Positions 1-8,264 are shown, counted from the stretch's first letter. The stretch is DNA of 64,000 nucleotides from Actinoplanes palleronii (GCF_016862315.1 NZ_BOMS01000140.1:1-64000); one strand, 5' to 3'. A program made the numbers and translations. The notes: generated from the letters alone by a model not told the origin.

Positions 1-241
1 GGGGTGCGAACCCGGCCTGGCATCCCTCGTTCTGATAGGACAAGAACTACGTTCGGCGACCTCGCTGATGGCAACCAGGCAGTCAGCGAGGTCGCAGAAA
101 AGAATGGTTTGCACGCCGTGGCGCCCGAACGGCTCCCGGGATGCGAAAGGGCTCTATCGGACGAACCCTGCACTTCACGATCGGCCGCTCAGTTCCTGGG
201 GGACGGCCTCACCACGCATATGAAAATCCGAGGAGACCGGA
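1..241. other. Window-edge stretch without a supported gene
   Basis: No convincing coding frame is seen before the first gene. The stretch holds a strong inverted repeat (56-95, listed separately) and the ribosome binding site GGAGA around 232-236 for the gene at 242. The start of the window may lie just downstream of a gene that ended outside it. Confidence 0.5.
56..95. terminator. Hairpin with 13-bp perfect stem
   Basis: GCGACCTCGCTGA (56-68) pairs perfectly with TCAGCGAGGTCGC (83-95) around a 14-nt loop. No U-tract follows, as is usual in high-GC actinobacteria. It probably ends a transcript entering from the left edge. Confidence 0.55.
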
Positions 242-724
242 ATGAAGGAGCACGGTTCGGCAATCGCCATGGAATTCGCCAAGGGCCCGTTCGAAGGCTC
301 GGACTACAACCTGATCATGATGGTGCTCGCGATGGCCGGGGTCCTGGCGACGCTGCTCTCCGTCCAGCAGGCCCGCAGGTCGCACCGTCGGCGGACGCCG
401 AAGATCACGATGCCGCTGGACAACGCCCGATGCGGCGAGAGCATCCCGTTCACCGCCGCCGGTTTCCACCGTTTCGAGGTGGTGATCCTGTTCTTCACCG
501 CATTCCAGGCGGCGGAGAACGTACCGGCGAGCGCGCGGGAGGGCACCGTTCAACTGCAGGCCGACCGTAACGGAAGGCTGAGCGATTCGGTGACCGTGCC
601 GGTGGAGCTGCCGATCGGGAAGAATCTGATCGTGGTGCAGCGCACCGACCCGCACGCCGATCCGGCTGAGGTGTCGCGGGAGTTCTACGTCCTGGCGCGC
701 CGCGGCGAGCGCCAGGAGCACTGA
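242..724 (+). CDS. Small membrane-anchored protein of unknown function
   Basis: This 160-residue protein has one clear hydrophobic segment (about residues 24-41, around LIMMVLAMAGVLATLL), then a basic patch (RRSHRRR), then a soluble domain rich in beta-type sequence. That suggests an N-terminal anchor with the body in the cytoplasm. The ATG at 242 follows GGAGACCGGA. I recognise no family. It converges on the L,D-transpeptidase gene, with a hairpin between them. A real gene is supported by strong GC3 bias and a good ribosome binding site; the function is open. Confidence 0.6.
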   Translation: MKEHGSAIAMEFAKGPFEGSDYNLIMMVLAMAGVLATLLSVQQARRSHRRRTPKITMPLDNARCGESIPFTAAGFHRFEVVILFFTAFQAAENVPASAREGTVQLQADRNGRLSDSVTVPVELPIGKNLIVVQRTDPHADPAEVSREFYVLARRGERQEH

Positions 725-726
725 AG

Positions 727-785
727 GGCGGCACGATGTACCCGCCTCGCCGTCATGCCCCCATGATCGGCGAGGCTGGCACCGC
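727..785. terminator. Bidirectional terminator between convergent genes
   Basis: A long imperfect stem: GCCTCGCCG (744-752) pairs with CGGCGAGGC (768-776), and TCATG (753-757) with CATGA (762-766), around a CCCC loop with one bulge. The outer flanks GGGCGG and CCGCCC can extend it. It sits between two genes that converge (724 and 797), so it can serve both. Confidence 0.7.
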
Positions 786-796
786 CCGGATGGTGA

Positions 797-2053
797 CTAG
801 TCCCGGCCGTACTTGTCGAACGAGACGGTCCAGTCGCCCAGGCCGTTGTAGATCGGGAGCTTGCGGGGGCTGTGCGTCACGTCGACGACGTCACCGAGGA
901 TGAAGTTCTCGTAGACCCACTTGGCGTCTTTCATGCTCAGGTTGATGCAGCCGTGCGACTTGTTGGCCTCGCCGAGCTGACCGTTCCACGGGGCGGCGTG
1001 CAGGAACTCACCCGAATAGGTGATCCGGGTGCAGTACTCGACGTTCTCACTGACGTAATAGTTAGGGTCATTCTTGTCCTGGACGCCGTAACTCGACGAG
1101 GTCATCGTGTGGTACCGCTCCTTGGAGAGCACCACGTGCGGGCCGCCGGCCGTCCAGAAGCTGATCGCCTGGCCGTTCGCGCCGGTGGTGCCACCGCCGC
1201 GGCCGAGGCTGCTCTTCATGGTGCGGACCAGCTTGCCGTCGATGTAGACCTTCGTCATGTGCGTCCGGTTGTCGCTGATCGCGATCAACTGGCGGTTGAC
1301 GGTGAAGTGCGTCGAGGCGTTCTTGCCGCCGTACGTGGTCTTGCCGAGCTTGGTGCCGAACGCGTTGACCTTGACCTTGACGGTGGTGCCGCGCGCCCAG
1401 TACTTCGCCGGCCGCCAGTGCACCGTCGAGTCGCTCGACCAGTAGAACTTGCCCTCGACCTGCGGCGACGTGGTGATCTCGATGGCCTTCTCGGCAGCGG
1501 CCTTGTTGACCGAGTGGCTGAACGCGACGATCACCGGCTGGCCGGCGCCGTAGTTCTTGCCGGTCTTCAGCGAGGCCAGCCCGTTCGCCTGGAACGTCAC
1601 CCGGGCGATGTTGTCCGGCTTCAGCGTGGCGAACGTGGCGGTCGTGGTGCTGGACGCGCCGAGGCTGTCGGCGGCCGTCGCGACGACCTTGTATTTCTTG
1701 CTGTAGTCGAGATCCTCGGTCGACTGCCAGGTGCCGTCGGACTGGATCTCGCCGTCGATCTTCGTCTTGCCGGAGGTCACGGTGACCGATTTCAACGATC
1801 CGTCCGCGACGGTGACCACGATCGGCTTCGCCGGCGACCACTCCTTGGCGCCGTGCGCGGGCGTCACGGTGACCTTGGCCGGCGCGGCCACCGGCGTGGT
1901 CGCCAGGGCCTCCGTCTCGGCCTCGGGCGTGGTGAACACCGGGTTGGTGCCCGCGCTCGCCTTGGTCGACGAGCAACCGGCGGCGGTGCCAGCGGTCGCG
2001 GCGGCGGCAGCCACGCCCAGTGAACCGATAATGACCTTACGTCGCTGAATCAT
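797..2053 (-). CDS. L,D-transpeptidase lipoprotein (YkuD domain, Ig-like repeats)
   Basis: This enzyme should form 3-3 (meso-DAP to meso-DAP) peptidoglycan cross-links outside the membrane. The 418-residue product starts with a basic, alanine-rich signal ending in the lipobox TAAGC (Cys27). Two Ig-like beta domains follow (about 55-250), then the YkuD catalytic domain with HAAPWNG and SHGCINL, which places the nucleophilic Cys near 369. The architecture resembles the mycobacterial LdtMt2 group. I chose the ATG at 2053 because it puts the signal peptide at the N-terminus; the frame stays open much further upstream, antisense to pxpC and pxpB, and that part is not coding. It appears monocistronic. 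Confidence 0.92.
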   Translation of the reverse strand: MIQRRKVIIGSLGVAAAAATAGTAAGCSSTKASAGTNPVFTTPEAETEALATTPVAAPAKVTVTPAHGAKEWSPAKPIVVTVADGSLKSVTVTSGKTKIDGEIQSDGTWQSTEDLDYSKKYKVVATAADSLGASSTTTATFATLKPDNIARVTFQANGLASLKTGKNYGAGQPVIVAFSHSVNKAAAEKAIEITTSPQVEGKFYWSSDSTVHWRPAKYWARGTTVKVKVNAFGTKLGKTTYGGKNASTHFTVNRQLIAISDNRTHMTKVYIDGKLVRTMKSSLGRGGGTTGANGQAISFWTAGGPHVVLSKERYHTMTSSSYGVQDKNDPNYYVSENVEYCTRITYSGEFLHAAPWNGQLGEANKSHGCINLSMKDAKWVYENFILGDVVDVTHSPRKLPIYNGLGDWTVSFDKYGRD

Positions 2054-2172
2054 GGCTCTCGCAATCGAGGGGGGTCCCGGCCGTTGCCCATCATGGCCGT
2101 ATAGGTCAAGACGGTGCTGAGGCCCGAAAAGTTGCCTGCCGCGTCGATTGATTTTGGCGAGACCCGAGAATG

Positions 2173-3042
2173 TTACGTGTATCCGGCCGTCGGTGAGAAG
2201 CGGATCTCGGTCCCCGGACGGGCCTGGCCGATCAGATCGACGTCGGCCGGGTCGACCACGCCGATCACCGGGTAGCCGCCGGTGGTGGGGTGATCGGCCA
2301 GGAAGATCAATGGCTGGCCGTTCGCCGGCACCTGGATCGCGCCCAGCACGAGGCCTTCGCTGGGCAGCTCGCCGCCGACGGCGCGGGTCAGCTCCGGCCC
2401 GGTCAGCCGGGCGCCGACCCGGTCGGTCGCGGCGGAGACCCGGTATTCCGCGGTGAACAGGGTCGCCAGCGCGGCCGGGGTGAACCAGTCGTCGCGTGGC
2501 CCGGGCCACACCCGCAGCCGCAGGGCGCCGGCGGGCCGCGGGTAGGGCGCGAGGTCGACCGCGGGCGGCGGGCCGGTCACCGGGCCGAGCGGGAGCACGT
2601 CGCCGTCGCGGACCTGGCCGGGGCCGAGCCCGGAGAGTGTGTCGGTGGCCCGGCTGCCCAGCACCGGCGGCACCGCGATCCCGCCGGCGGCCGCCAGGTA
2701 GACCCGCAGTCCCGCGGTCGCCCGGCCGAGAACGATCAGCGCACCGGCCGGCACCGCGAGCGGGAAGCCCGGGTCCGCTGGGCGGCCGTCGACGGTCACC
2801 GTGCACGGCGCGCCGGTGACCGCGAGCGTGGCCGACCGGGTGGCCCGCAGCCGCGCGCCGCCGAGCAGGATCTCCAGCCCGGCGGCCTCCGGTGGGTTGC
2901 CGGCCAGGCGGTTCGCCAGCCGCAGCGCCCCGGCGTCGGCCGCGCCGGAGCGGGGCACGCCGAGGTGGGCGAGACCGGGCCGGCCGAGATCCTGCACGGT
3001 GGTGCGCACCCCGGCGCGGACCACCTCCAACGCCGCGCTCAT
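2173..3042 (-). CDS. pxpC: 5-oxoprolinase subunit PxpC (biotin-dependent carboxyltransferase family)
   Basis: PxpC works with PxpA and PxpB in the ATP-dependent opening of 5-oxoproline (pyroglutamate) to glutamate. The 289 residues begin with the family N-terminus (ALEVVRAGVRTTVQDLGRPG) and carry GVPRSGAAD, GLEILLGG and, near the end, DHPTTGGYPVIG, all typical of the AHS2/KipA group. The length is normal. The start ATG overlaps the pxpB stop by 4 bp (ATGA), so the two are translationally coupled. The partner pxpA (LamB/YcsF) is not next to them. Confidence 0.9.
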   Translation of the reverse strand: MSAALEVVRAGVRTTVQDLGRPGLAHLGVPRSGAADAGALRLANRLAGNPPEAAGLEILLGGARLRATRSATLAVTGAPCTVTVDGRPADPGFPLAVPAGALIVLGRATAGLRVYLAAAGGIAVPPVLGSRATDTLSGLGPGQVRDGDVLPLGPVTGPPPAVDLAPYPRPAGALRLRVWPGPRDDWFTPAALATLFTAEYRVSAATDRVGARLTGPELTRAVGGELPSEGLVLGAIQVPANGQPLIFLADHPTTGGYPVIGVVDPADVDLIGQARPGTEIRFSPTAGYT

Positions 3043-3656
3043 CCGGCGTCCACGAACCGCACGGCGGTCCCGGGCGTGAGCAGCGTCGGCGGATCACGTT
3101 CAAGATCAAAGAGCACCGCTTCGGTACGACCGATGCACTGCCACCCACCCGGTGACGCGGTCGGGTACACCCCGCTGTACGGCCCGGCCAGTGCCACCGT
3201 ACCCACCGGCACCCGGGTCCGCGGTGTCGCCCGCCGGGGCACGTGATGCCGCTCGTCCAGCCCGGTCAGGTACGCGAACCCGGGCGCGAACCCGCAGAAT
3301 GCCACCCGGAACTCGGTGCCGGTGTGCACGGCCACCACGCCGGCCCGGTCGGTGTGCCACAGCCGGGCGACGTCATCGAGGTCTTCCCCGTCGTACCAAA
3401 CCGGGATGGTGATCGTCGGCGCGGAGCCGGCGGTGGATCGCGGTCTGGCGGGACGCGTGGTTTTCAGCAGTGTGGTGATCCGGGCGGGGTCGGTGATGCC
3501 GTCGACCAGCACGGTGCGCGCCGCCGGGACGATCTCCGTCGCGGTCAGCGTGCCCGCCGCCCGCGCCGCCGTGAGCAGGTGGTAGGCGGCGAAGACGGCC
3601 TCGGTGTCGTCCAGTTCGAGGAGAACGGCCGACGGGCCGGCCCGGTGTGCGCGCAT
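3039..3656 (-). CDS. pxpB: 5-oxoprolinase subunit PxpB (AHS1/KipI family)
   Basis: This is the first gene of the pxpBC pair. The 205-residue product has the AHS1 hallmarks: ITIPVWYDGEDLDDVA, FCGFAPGFAYLTGL and VALAGPYSGVYPTASPGGW. Together with PxpC it forms the part of 5-oxoprolinase that phosphorylates or opens the lactam. The ATG at 3656 is preceded by a purine-rich GGGAGCGGAGAG. It diverges from the transporter gene at 3781, suggesting joint control of uptake and breakdown of 5-oxoproline or a related compound. A PxpB role fits better than the Bacillus kinase-inhibitor role of KipI. Confidence 0.9.
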   Translation of the reverse strand: MRAHRAGPSAVLLELDDTEAVFAAYHLLTAARAAGTLTATEIVPAARTVLVDGITDPARITTLLKTTRPARPRSTAGSAPTITIPVWYDGEDLDDVARLWHTDRAGVVAVHTGTEFRVAFCGFAPGFAYLTGLDERHHVPRRATPRTRVPVGTVALAGPYSGVYPTASPGGWQCIGRTEAVLFDLERDPPTLLTPGTAVRFVDAG

Positions 3657-3727
3657 GACTCTCCGCTCCCGAGGAGTAACACAAGCTTCATATTGAGGTA
3701 TTGCCGGATTGTTGAACGATTTCTAGA

Positions 3728-3743
3728 GTGTGGCATACGGCAC
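3728..3743. promoter_or_regulatory. Imperfect palindrome in the pxpB/transporter divergent promoter region
   Basis: GTGTGGCATACGGCAC is a semi-palindrome of the form GTG-NN-GYATRC-NN-CAC in the AT-richer 124-bp gap between pxpB and the MHS transporter. It resembles operators of GntR-type regulators, but no regulator gene is adjacent. Inference only. Confidence 0.3.
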
Positions 3744-3780
3744 CACGCATCCCACGATCACCCCCCCGTAGGAGCAAGCC

Positions 3781-5085
3781 ATGACTGCAAGTCGTCGCGT
3801 GATCATCGCCAGCCTGGTCGGCACGTCCCTCGAGTGGTACGACTTCTTCCTCTACGCCTCGGCCGCCGCCCTGGTCTTCGGCAAGCTGTTCTTCCCGAGC
3901 TTCGAGCCGGTCACCGGCACGCTGCTGGCGTTCACCACCTACGCCGTGGGGTTCGTGGCCCGCCCGCTCGGCGGCATCATTTTCGGTCACTTCGGCGACC
4001 GGGTCGGCCGCAAAGGCGTGCTCGTCGTGACGCTGCTGCTGATGGGCGGCGCCACGTTCCTGATCGGCGTGCTGCCCACCTACGCGACGATCGGCGCGGC
4101 CGCACCGATCCTGCTGGTCACGCTGCGCTTCGTGCAGGGCCTCGGCCTCGGCGGCGAGTGGGGCGGCGCGGTGGTGATGTCGCTCGAGCACGGCGACCCG
4201 CAGCGGCGCGGACTGTCCGCCTCGTGGCCGCAGGTCGGTGTCCCGGCCGGCAACCTGCTCGCGTCCGGGGTGCTCTGGGTGCTCTCCGCGACCCTTTCGG
4301 AGAGTTCCTTTCTCAGCTGGGGATGGCGTGTACCGTTCCTGCTGTCTGGCGTGCTTGTGCTGGTGGGCCTCTGGATTCGGGTCGCGGTCACGGAGTCGCC
4401 GGCGTTTGCGGAGGTTGCGGCCCAGGGCGTGAAGGCCAAGCTGCCGCTGCTCGAGGTGCTCCGCGAACACCCGCGCGGGCTGCTGGTCGCGATGGCCGCA
4501 CGGATCGGCACCGACGTCGCTTTTTACACCTTCTCCTTGTACGTCCTGACGTACGTGACCGGAACCGTCGGCCTGCCGCGCACCGTCGCGCTCACCGGGG
4601 TGCTGGTCGCCTCCGGCCTGCAACTGCTGCTCATCCCGTTCTTCGGCGGCCTGTCTGACCGGGTCGGCCGGCGTCCCGTCTACGCGGCCGGTGCGATCGC
4701 GGCCGCGGTCTGGAGCTTCGCGTTCTTCCCGCTGCTGGACACCGGCAACACCCTGGTCATCGTGCTCACCGTGGTGGTCGCGCTGGCCGCACACGCCGCG
4801 ATGTACGGCCCGCAGGCCGCGTTCGTCGCCGAGATGTTCTCCACCCGGCTGCGCTACTCGGGCGCCTCGATGGGCTACCAGATCGCCGGCATCTTCGGTG
4901 GCGCGCTCGCCCCGATCATCGCGATCAAGCTGGTCGCGGCGACCGGCAGCGCGTTCGCGGTGTCGGTCTACGTGGCGGCCGCGCTGCTGCTCACGCTGGT
5001 GGCGTTGGCCTTCGCCCCGGAGACGTCCGGCGCCCCGTCCGCTCCCGGCGTGATCCGGCCCGGTCTGTCTCCTACCGGACGGTAG
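3781..5085 (+). CDS. MHS-family MFS transporter (proton symporter for an organic acid or osmolyte)
   Basis: A 434-residue integral membrane protein with 12 predicted helices. It opens with the metabolite:H+ symporter signature (IIASLVGTSLEWYDFFLYA) and has the conserved loop 2-3 motif GHFGDRVGRKG, repeated in the second half as GGLSDRVGRRP. RFVQGLGLGGEWGGA is also typical of the ProP/ShiA/KgtP group. The ATG at 3781 follows GTAGGAGC. Its divergent position against pxpBC suggests import of 5-oxoproline or a similar carboxylate; the substrate cannot be read from sequence. Confidence 0.88.
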   Translation: MTASRRVIIASLVGTSLEWYDFFLYASAAALVFGKLFFPSFEPVTGTLLAFTTYAVGFVARPLGGIIFGHFGDRVGRKGVLVVTLLLMGGATFLIGVLPTYATIGAAAPILLVTLRFVQGLGLGGEWGGAVVMSLEHGDPQRRGLSASWPQVGVPAGNLLASGVLWVLSATLSESSFLSWGWRVPFLLSGVLVLVGLWIRVAVTESPAFAEVAAQGVKAKLPLLEVLREHPRGLLVAMAARIGTDVAFYTFSLYVLTYVTGTVGLPRTVALTGVLVASGLQLLLIPFFGGLSDRVGRRPVYAAGAIAAAVWSFAFFPLLDTGNTLVIVLTVVVALAAHAAMYGPQAAFVAEMFSTRLRYSGASMGYQIAGIFGGALAPIIAIKLVAATGSAFAVSVYVAAALLLTLVALAFAPETSGAPSAPGVIRPGLSPTGR

Positions 5086-5122
5086 GGATTCGGCCGGTGG
5101 CCCGCAGGGTAGGAACCGGCCG

Positions 5123-5842
5123 GTGAACACCTCGTACCCGGACGTCGCCCTGCTGCTCGCGGTCCACAATCCCGGACCGCACCTGAAAGACCTGATCACC
5201 GGCACGATCGCCGACGGCCTCGATCCCACCCGGATCGTGGTCGTCGACGACGGCAGCGGCCCGTCCGCCGAACCCGAGCTGTCGGCGATCCGATCCCTCG
5301 GCTGCCCGGTCCTGATCCACCCGACCAACCAGGGCAAGGGCATCGCCCTCAAAACCGGTTTCCGGTACGCCGTGACCGAACTCCCGGGCCTCGACGTGAT
5401 CAGCGCGGACGCCGACGGCCAGCACCACCCGCAGGACGTACGCCGGATCGCCGAGCGCACCGGCCGGGGCCTGATCGTGCTCGGCACCCGCCCGTTCGCG
5501 CCGATGCCGTTGCGCAGCCGCTTCGGCAACACGGTGACGCAGCTGCTGTTCCGGGCGGTCACCGGCCGGGCCGTGACGGACACGCAGACCGGGCTGCGGG
5601 CCTATCCCGCCGACCTGCTCGAGCGGTTCGGCGCGATCGAGGGGGAGCGCTTCGAGTACGAGATGAACGTCCTGCTGGACGCGGCGGCGGCGTCCCGGCC
5701 GATGGAGGAGGTGGCGATCCCGGCCCGCTACCTCAACGGCAACGCCGCCTCACACTTCGGCGGCGTGGTGGACTCGATCCGGATCTACCGGCCGCTCCTA
5801 CGCTACGCGTTCACGTCGTTGCTGACGCGGCGCGCTCGCTGA
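5123..5842 (+). CDS. GT2-family glycosyltransferase (dolichol-phosphate mannose synthase-like)
   Basis: The 239-residue product has a GT-A fold: VALLLAVHNPG at the N-terminus, the nucleotide-sugar motif VVVDDGSG, NQGKGIALKTGF, and the metal-binding ADADGQHHP. TDTQTGLRAYP and the ERFEYEMNVLL segment match DPM1/GtrB-type enzymes that load a sugar on polyprenyl phosphate. No C-terminal membrane helices are present. The start is GTG at 5123 after GGGTAGGA. It lies 37 bp downstream of the transporter, possibly in the same transcript. Confidence 0.85.
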   Translation: MNTSYPDVALLLAVHNPGPHLKDLITGTIADGLDPTRIVVVDDGSGPSAEPELSAIRSLGCPVLIHPTNQGKGIALKTGFRYAVTELPGLDVISADADGQHHPQDVRRIAERTGRGLIVLGTRPFAPMPLRSRFGNTVTQLLFRAVTGRAVTDTQTGLRAYPADLLERFGAIEGERFEYEMNVLLDAAAASRPMEEVAIPARYLNGNAASHFGGVVDSIRIYRPLLRYAFTSLLTRRAR

Positions 5843-6006
5843 CCGCTCGCCGCCGCTGGTGGGCGGACCGTCTTCGTTTCGCCGCTGCCGGTGGCGTGCC
5901 GGGTGAGCGCTGAGGCGTGGGGATCGCCGTCGATCTGCCGCTGAGGTGACTGCCGGGCCTCTCGGCCGGGGCGTCTGAGCGCCGGCTGTGCCGGTGGGGT
6001 GCTTGA

Positions 6007-6855
6007 ATGCCAGGCATGGGTATCGATGGCAAGGCTCTGGTGCTCGGTGGTGGCGGCGTCACCGGGGTCGCCTGGGAGATCGGCCTGCTGCACGGCCTGG
6101 CCGAGCACGGCGTCGACCTGACCGACGCCGGTCTGTTCGTCGGCACGTCGGCCGGGTCCTCCACCGCCGCGCAGGTGCTCTCCGGTGTGCCCCTCGCCGA
6201 CCTCTACGAGGCGCAGCTCGCCGGCCCGGGCACCGAGATCCCGGCCCGGCTCGGCCTCGGCGGCCTGCTGCAGTACCTGGTCGCCGGGATCTGGCCGGGC
6301 GACCCGGCACGCGGCCGCGCCTGGCTGGGCCGCCGAGCGCTCCGCGCCGACACCGTCCCGGAGGCGGAGCGCCGCGCGGTGATCGCCCGCCGCATCGGCG
6401 ACGGTGGCTGGCCCGCGACCCGCCTGCTGATCCCGGCCGTCGACGCCACGACCGGCGCGGCCCGGATCTTCGACGCGGCCGCCGGTGTCCCGCTGATCGA
6501 CGCGGTAGCCGCCAGCTGCGCGGTCCCGCTGGTCTGGCCCCCGGTCACGATCGACGGCGTCCGCTACATCGACGGCGGCATCCGCTCGATCGCCAACGCC
6601 GACCTGGCCGCCGGCAGCCGGCAGGTGGTGGTCCTGGCCCCGGCCACCCAGTCGGTCCGCCCGTCGGGTCGCCCGAGCGCCCAGGTAGCGGCCCTCGGCC
6701 CGTCGGTGCGCGGCGCGGTGGTGTCACCGTCCGCGGCCGCCCGCTCGGCGATCGGCACCAACCCGCTGGACCCGGCCCGCCGCCGCCCCGCCGCCGAAGC
6801 CGGCCGAGCCCAGGCCGCCACCGAAGCCCCCCACCTCCGCACCCTCTGGACCTGA
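6007..6855 (+). CDS. Patatin-like phospholipase (serine esterase)
   Basis: The 282-residue protein carries the patatin catalytic features: oxyanion loop GGGGVTG near residues 15-21, nucleophile motif GTSAGSS near 43-49, and the aspartate in DGGIRS. It should hydrolyse acyl ester bonds of lipids in the cytoplasm or at the membrane. A second ATG at 6016 is an alternative start and neither has a clear Shine-Dalgarno sequence. The C-terminal 60 residues are arginine- and alanine-rich. It stands alone, followed by the repeat cluster. Confidence 0.85.
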   Translation: MPGMGIDGKALVLGGGGVTGVAWEIGLLHGLAEHGVDLTDAGLFVGTSAGSSTAAQVLSGVPLADLYEAQLAGPGTEIPARLGLGGLLQYLVAGIWPGDPARGRAWLGRRALRADTVPEAERRAVIARRIGDGGWPATRLLIPAVDATTGAARIFDAAAGVPLIDAVAASCAVPLVWPPVTIDGVRYIDGGIRSIANADLAAGSRQVVVLAPATQSVRPSGRPSAQVAALGPSVRGAVVSPSAAARSAIGTNPLDPARRRPAAEAGRAQAATEAPHLRTLWT

Positions 6856-6943
6856 CCCACCCCGCTCGCGTCTCGCCCGCACCCGCCCGCGTTGTGCCCG
6901 CGCGACACCGCAGCCACCCCGGCCGCCGCGCGGCCCCGGCCCC

Positions 6944-6997
6944 GGCTGGCTCGCAGGGGTGTGTGCGGGCTCTTGAGGGACCCCTCACGGCCAGCCG
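6944..6997. repeat. Palindromic repeat, copy 1 of 4
   Basis: Imperfect inverted repeat of the form GGCTGGCT..AGGGGTGTG...GGGACCCCT..GGCCAGCC. It lies just after the patatin gene stop and is the first of three near-tandem copies here. Ends and centre match the copies at 7008, 7091 and 35774. Confidence 0.7.
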
Positions 6998-7007
6998 AGC
7001 AGCGTGA

Positions 7008-7060
7008 GCTGGCTCCTGGAGGTGTGTCCGGGTTGTTGAGGCACCCCTGGGAGCCAGCCG
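7008..7060. repeat. Palindromic repeat, copy 2 of 4
   Basis: GCTGGCTCCTGGAGGTGTGT at the left, GGCACCCCTGGGAGCCAGCC at the right. The outer arms pair almost perfectly (GCTGGCTC with GAGCCAGC). Same family as the copies at 6944, 7091 and 35774. Confidence 0.75.
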
Positions 7061-7090
7061 GGGTGCGTGAGCGTCGGGGGTTCTGGTGGT

Positions 7091-7145
7091 GGCTGGTTGC
7101 GGGGGGTGTCTCGACGCTTCGGATACACCCCTGGGAGCCAGCCGG
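7091..7145. repeat. Palindromic repeat, copy 3 of 4
   Basis: Left arm GGCTGGTTGCGGGGGGTGTC, right arm ACACCCCTGGGAGCCAGCC. It ends 15 bp before the stop of the convergent quinone reductase gene, so the cluster fills the whole convergent gap from 6856 to 7159. It could act as a composite bidirectional terminator. Confidence 0.75.
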
Positions 7146-7159
7146 GGGCTGTGGGCGTA

Positions 7160-8164
7160 TTAAGCGACGGCGATCAGGACCTTGCCGACGGCGTTGTGTT
7201 CGACGGCGTTGTGGGCTTCGGCTGTCTGGTCGAGCGGGAAATGGTGCACCGGCAGGCCGTGTGCCGCGCCGATCGGGAGGGCGCCGTCGCGCAGGGCCGC
7301 TCCGATGTCCTCGGCCGCAGCCTGCAGGGCGCGTTCGCCGACCGAGTAGAGGATCAGGAACTGGATGCGGGTGTTGAGCATCATCAGCGGGCGGATGTCG
7401 AACGACGCCGTGTCGCCGCCGTTGTTGGCGTAGATCGCGATGGTGGCGTGGTTGGCGATGACGGCCTGGTTGAGCGGGGCGTTCGGGCCGGGGGAGACCT
7501 CGACGACCAGGTTCACGCCGTCGGGCGCGACCGCGCGGATCTCCTTGGCCGCCTCGGCGTGCCGGTAGTCGACGACGTGGTGGGCGCCGGCCGCGGTGGC
7601 CAGGGCGGCCTTCTCCGGGCTGCTGACCGTGGTCACCACGGTGGCGCCGGCCCAGCGGGCGAGCTGGATCGCGGCGTGCCCGACCGCGCCGGCGCCGCCC
7701 GCGACCAGCACGGTGCGGCCGAGCAGGGCGCCCGGGTGGAGGCGGTCCGGGCCGCCCTCGGCGACGGTCAGCGCGCGGTGAGCGGTGACGGCGGGGACGC
7801 CCAGGGCGGCTCCCAGGTCGTACGAAATGGTGTCGGGCAGGGGAAAAGCGTGCCCGGCGGCGATGATCGTGTAGTCGGCGGCGGTGCCGAAGGCGCTGCC
7901 GTGCGCGGCGAGCATGAGCCAGACGCGATCGCCGACCCGGTGGGACAGCACGCCGGGACCGACCGCGTCGACCAGGCCGGCACCGTCCATGTTCGGCGTG
8001 GCCTCGGGGAAGCCCGGATCACCGGCCGAGCGGCGTTTCCAGTCGGTCGGGTTGACGCCGGAGCGCATCACCCGGACCCGGATCTGGCCGTCACCCGGCT
8101 CGGGAACGTCCCGCTCGGCGAGGCGGAGCTCGGAACTGTCGCGGCTGAACACGATCGCCCTCAT
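7160..8164 (-). CDS. Zinc-less MDR-family NADPH:quinone reductase
   Basis: The 334-residue protein belongs to the medium-chain dehydrogenase/reductase superfamily. It has the GroES-like N-terminal half (SGVNPTDWKRR), the nucleotide motif VAGGAGAVGHAA near residues 150-160, and no structural zinc cysteines, so it is quinone-oxidoreductase-like. The expected reaction is NADPH-dependent reduction of a quinone or enone. I prefer the ATG at 8164 because the product then begins MRAIVFSRD, the usual N-terminus. It faces the EEP gene at 8265. Confidence 0.87.
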   Translation of the reverse strand: MRAIVFSRDSSELRLAERDVPEPGDGQIRVRVMRSGVNPTDWKRRSAGDPGFPEATPNMDGAGLVDAVGPGVLSHRVGDRVWLMLAAHGSAFGTAADYTIIAAGHAFPLPDTISYDLGAALGVPAVTAHRALTVAEGGPDRLHPGALLGRTVLVAGGAGAVGHAAIQLARWAGATVVTTVSSPEKAALATAAGAHHVVDYRHAEAAKEIRAVAPDGVNLVVEVSPGPNAPLNQAVIANHATIAIYANNGGDTASFDIRPLMMLNTRIQFLILYSVGERALQAAAEDIGAALRDGALPIGAAHGLPVHHFPLDQTAEAHNAVEHNAVGKVLIAVA

Positions 8165-8264
8165 GGAAGTGACCCTACGACCGGGGGAACCGGCGGGCAT
8201 AGCGCATTCATGATCAACGTAGGCTCCCTACGGTTGACCAGCACCGTCGTTGGAGGAGGTCACC

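Noticed and set aside
797-3148. One 783-codon protein including the L,D-transpeptidase
   Set aside because: The first half is antisense-like Arg/Gly-rich text from pxpC and pxpB; the true product starts at 2053 with a lipoprotein signal.
3688-5583. A 631-codon minus-strand frame opposite the MHS transporter
   Set aside because: It is the shadow of the transporter and glycosyltransferase genes: long runs of Arg, Gly and Gln, no motif, and no ribosome binding site.
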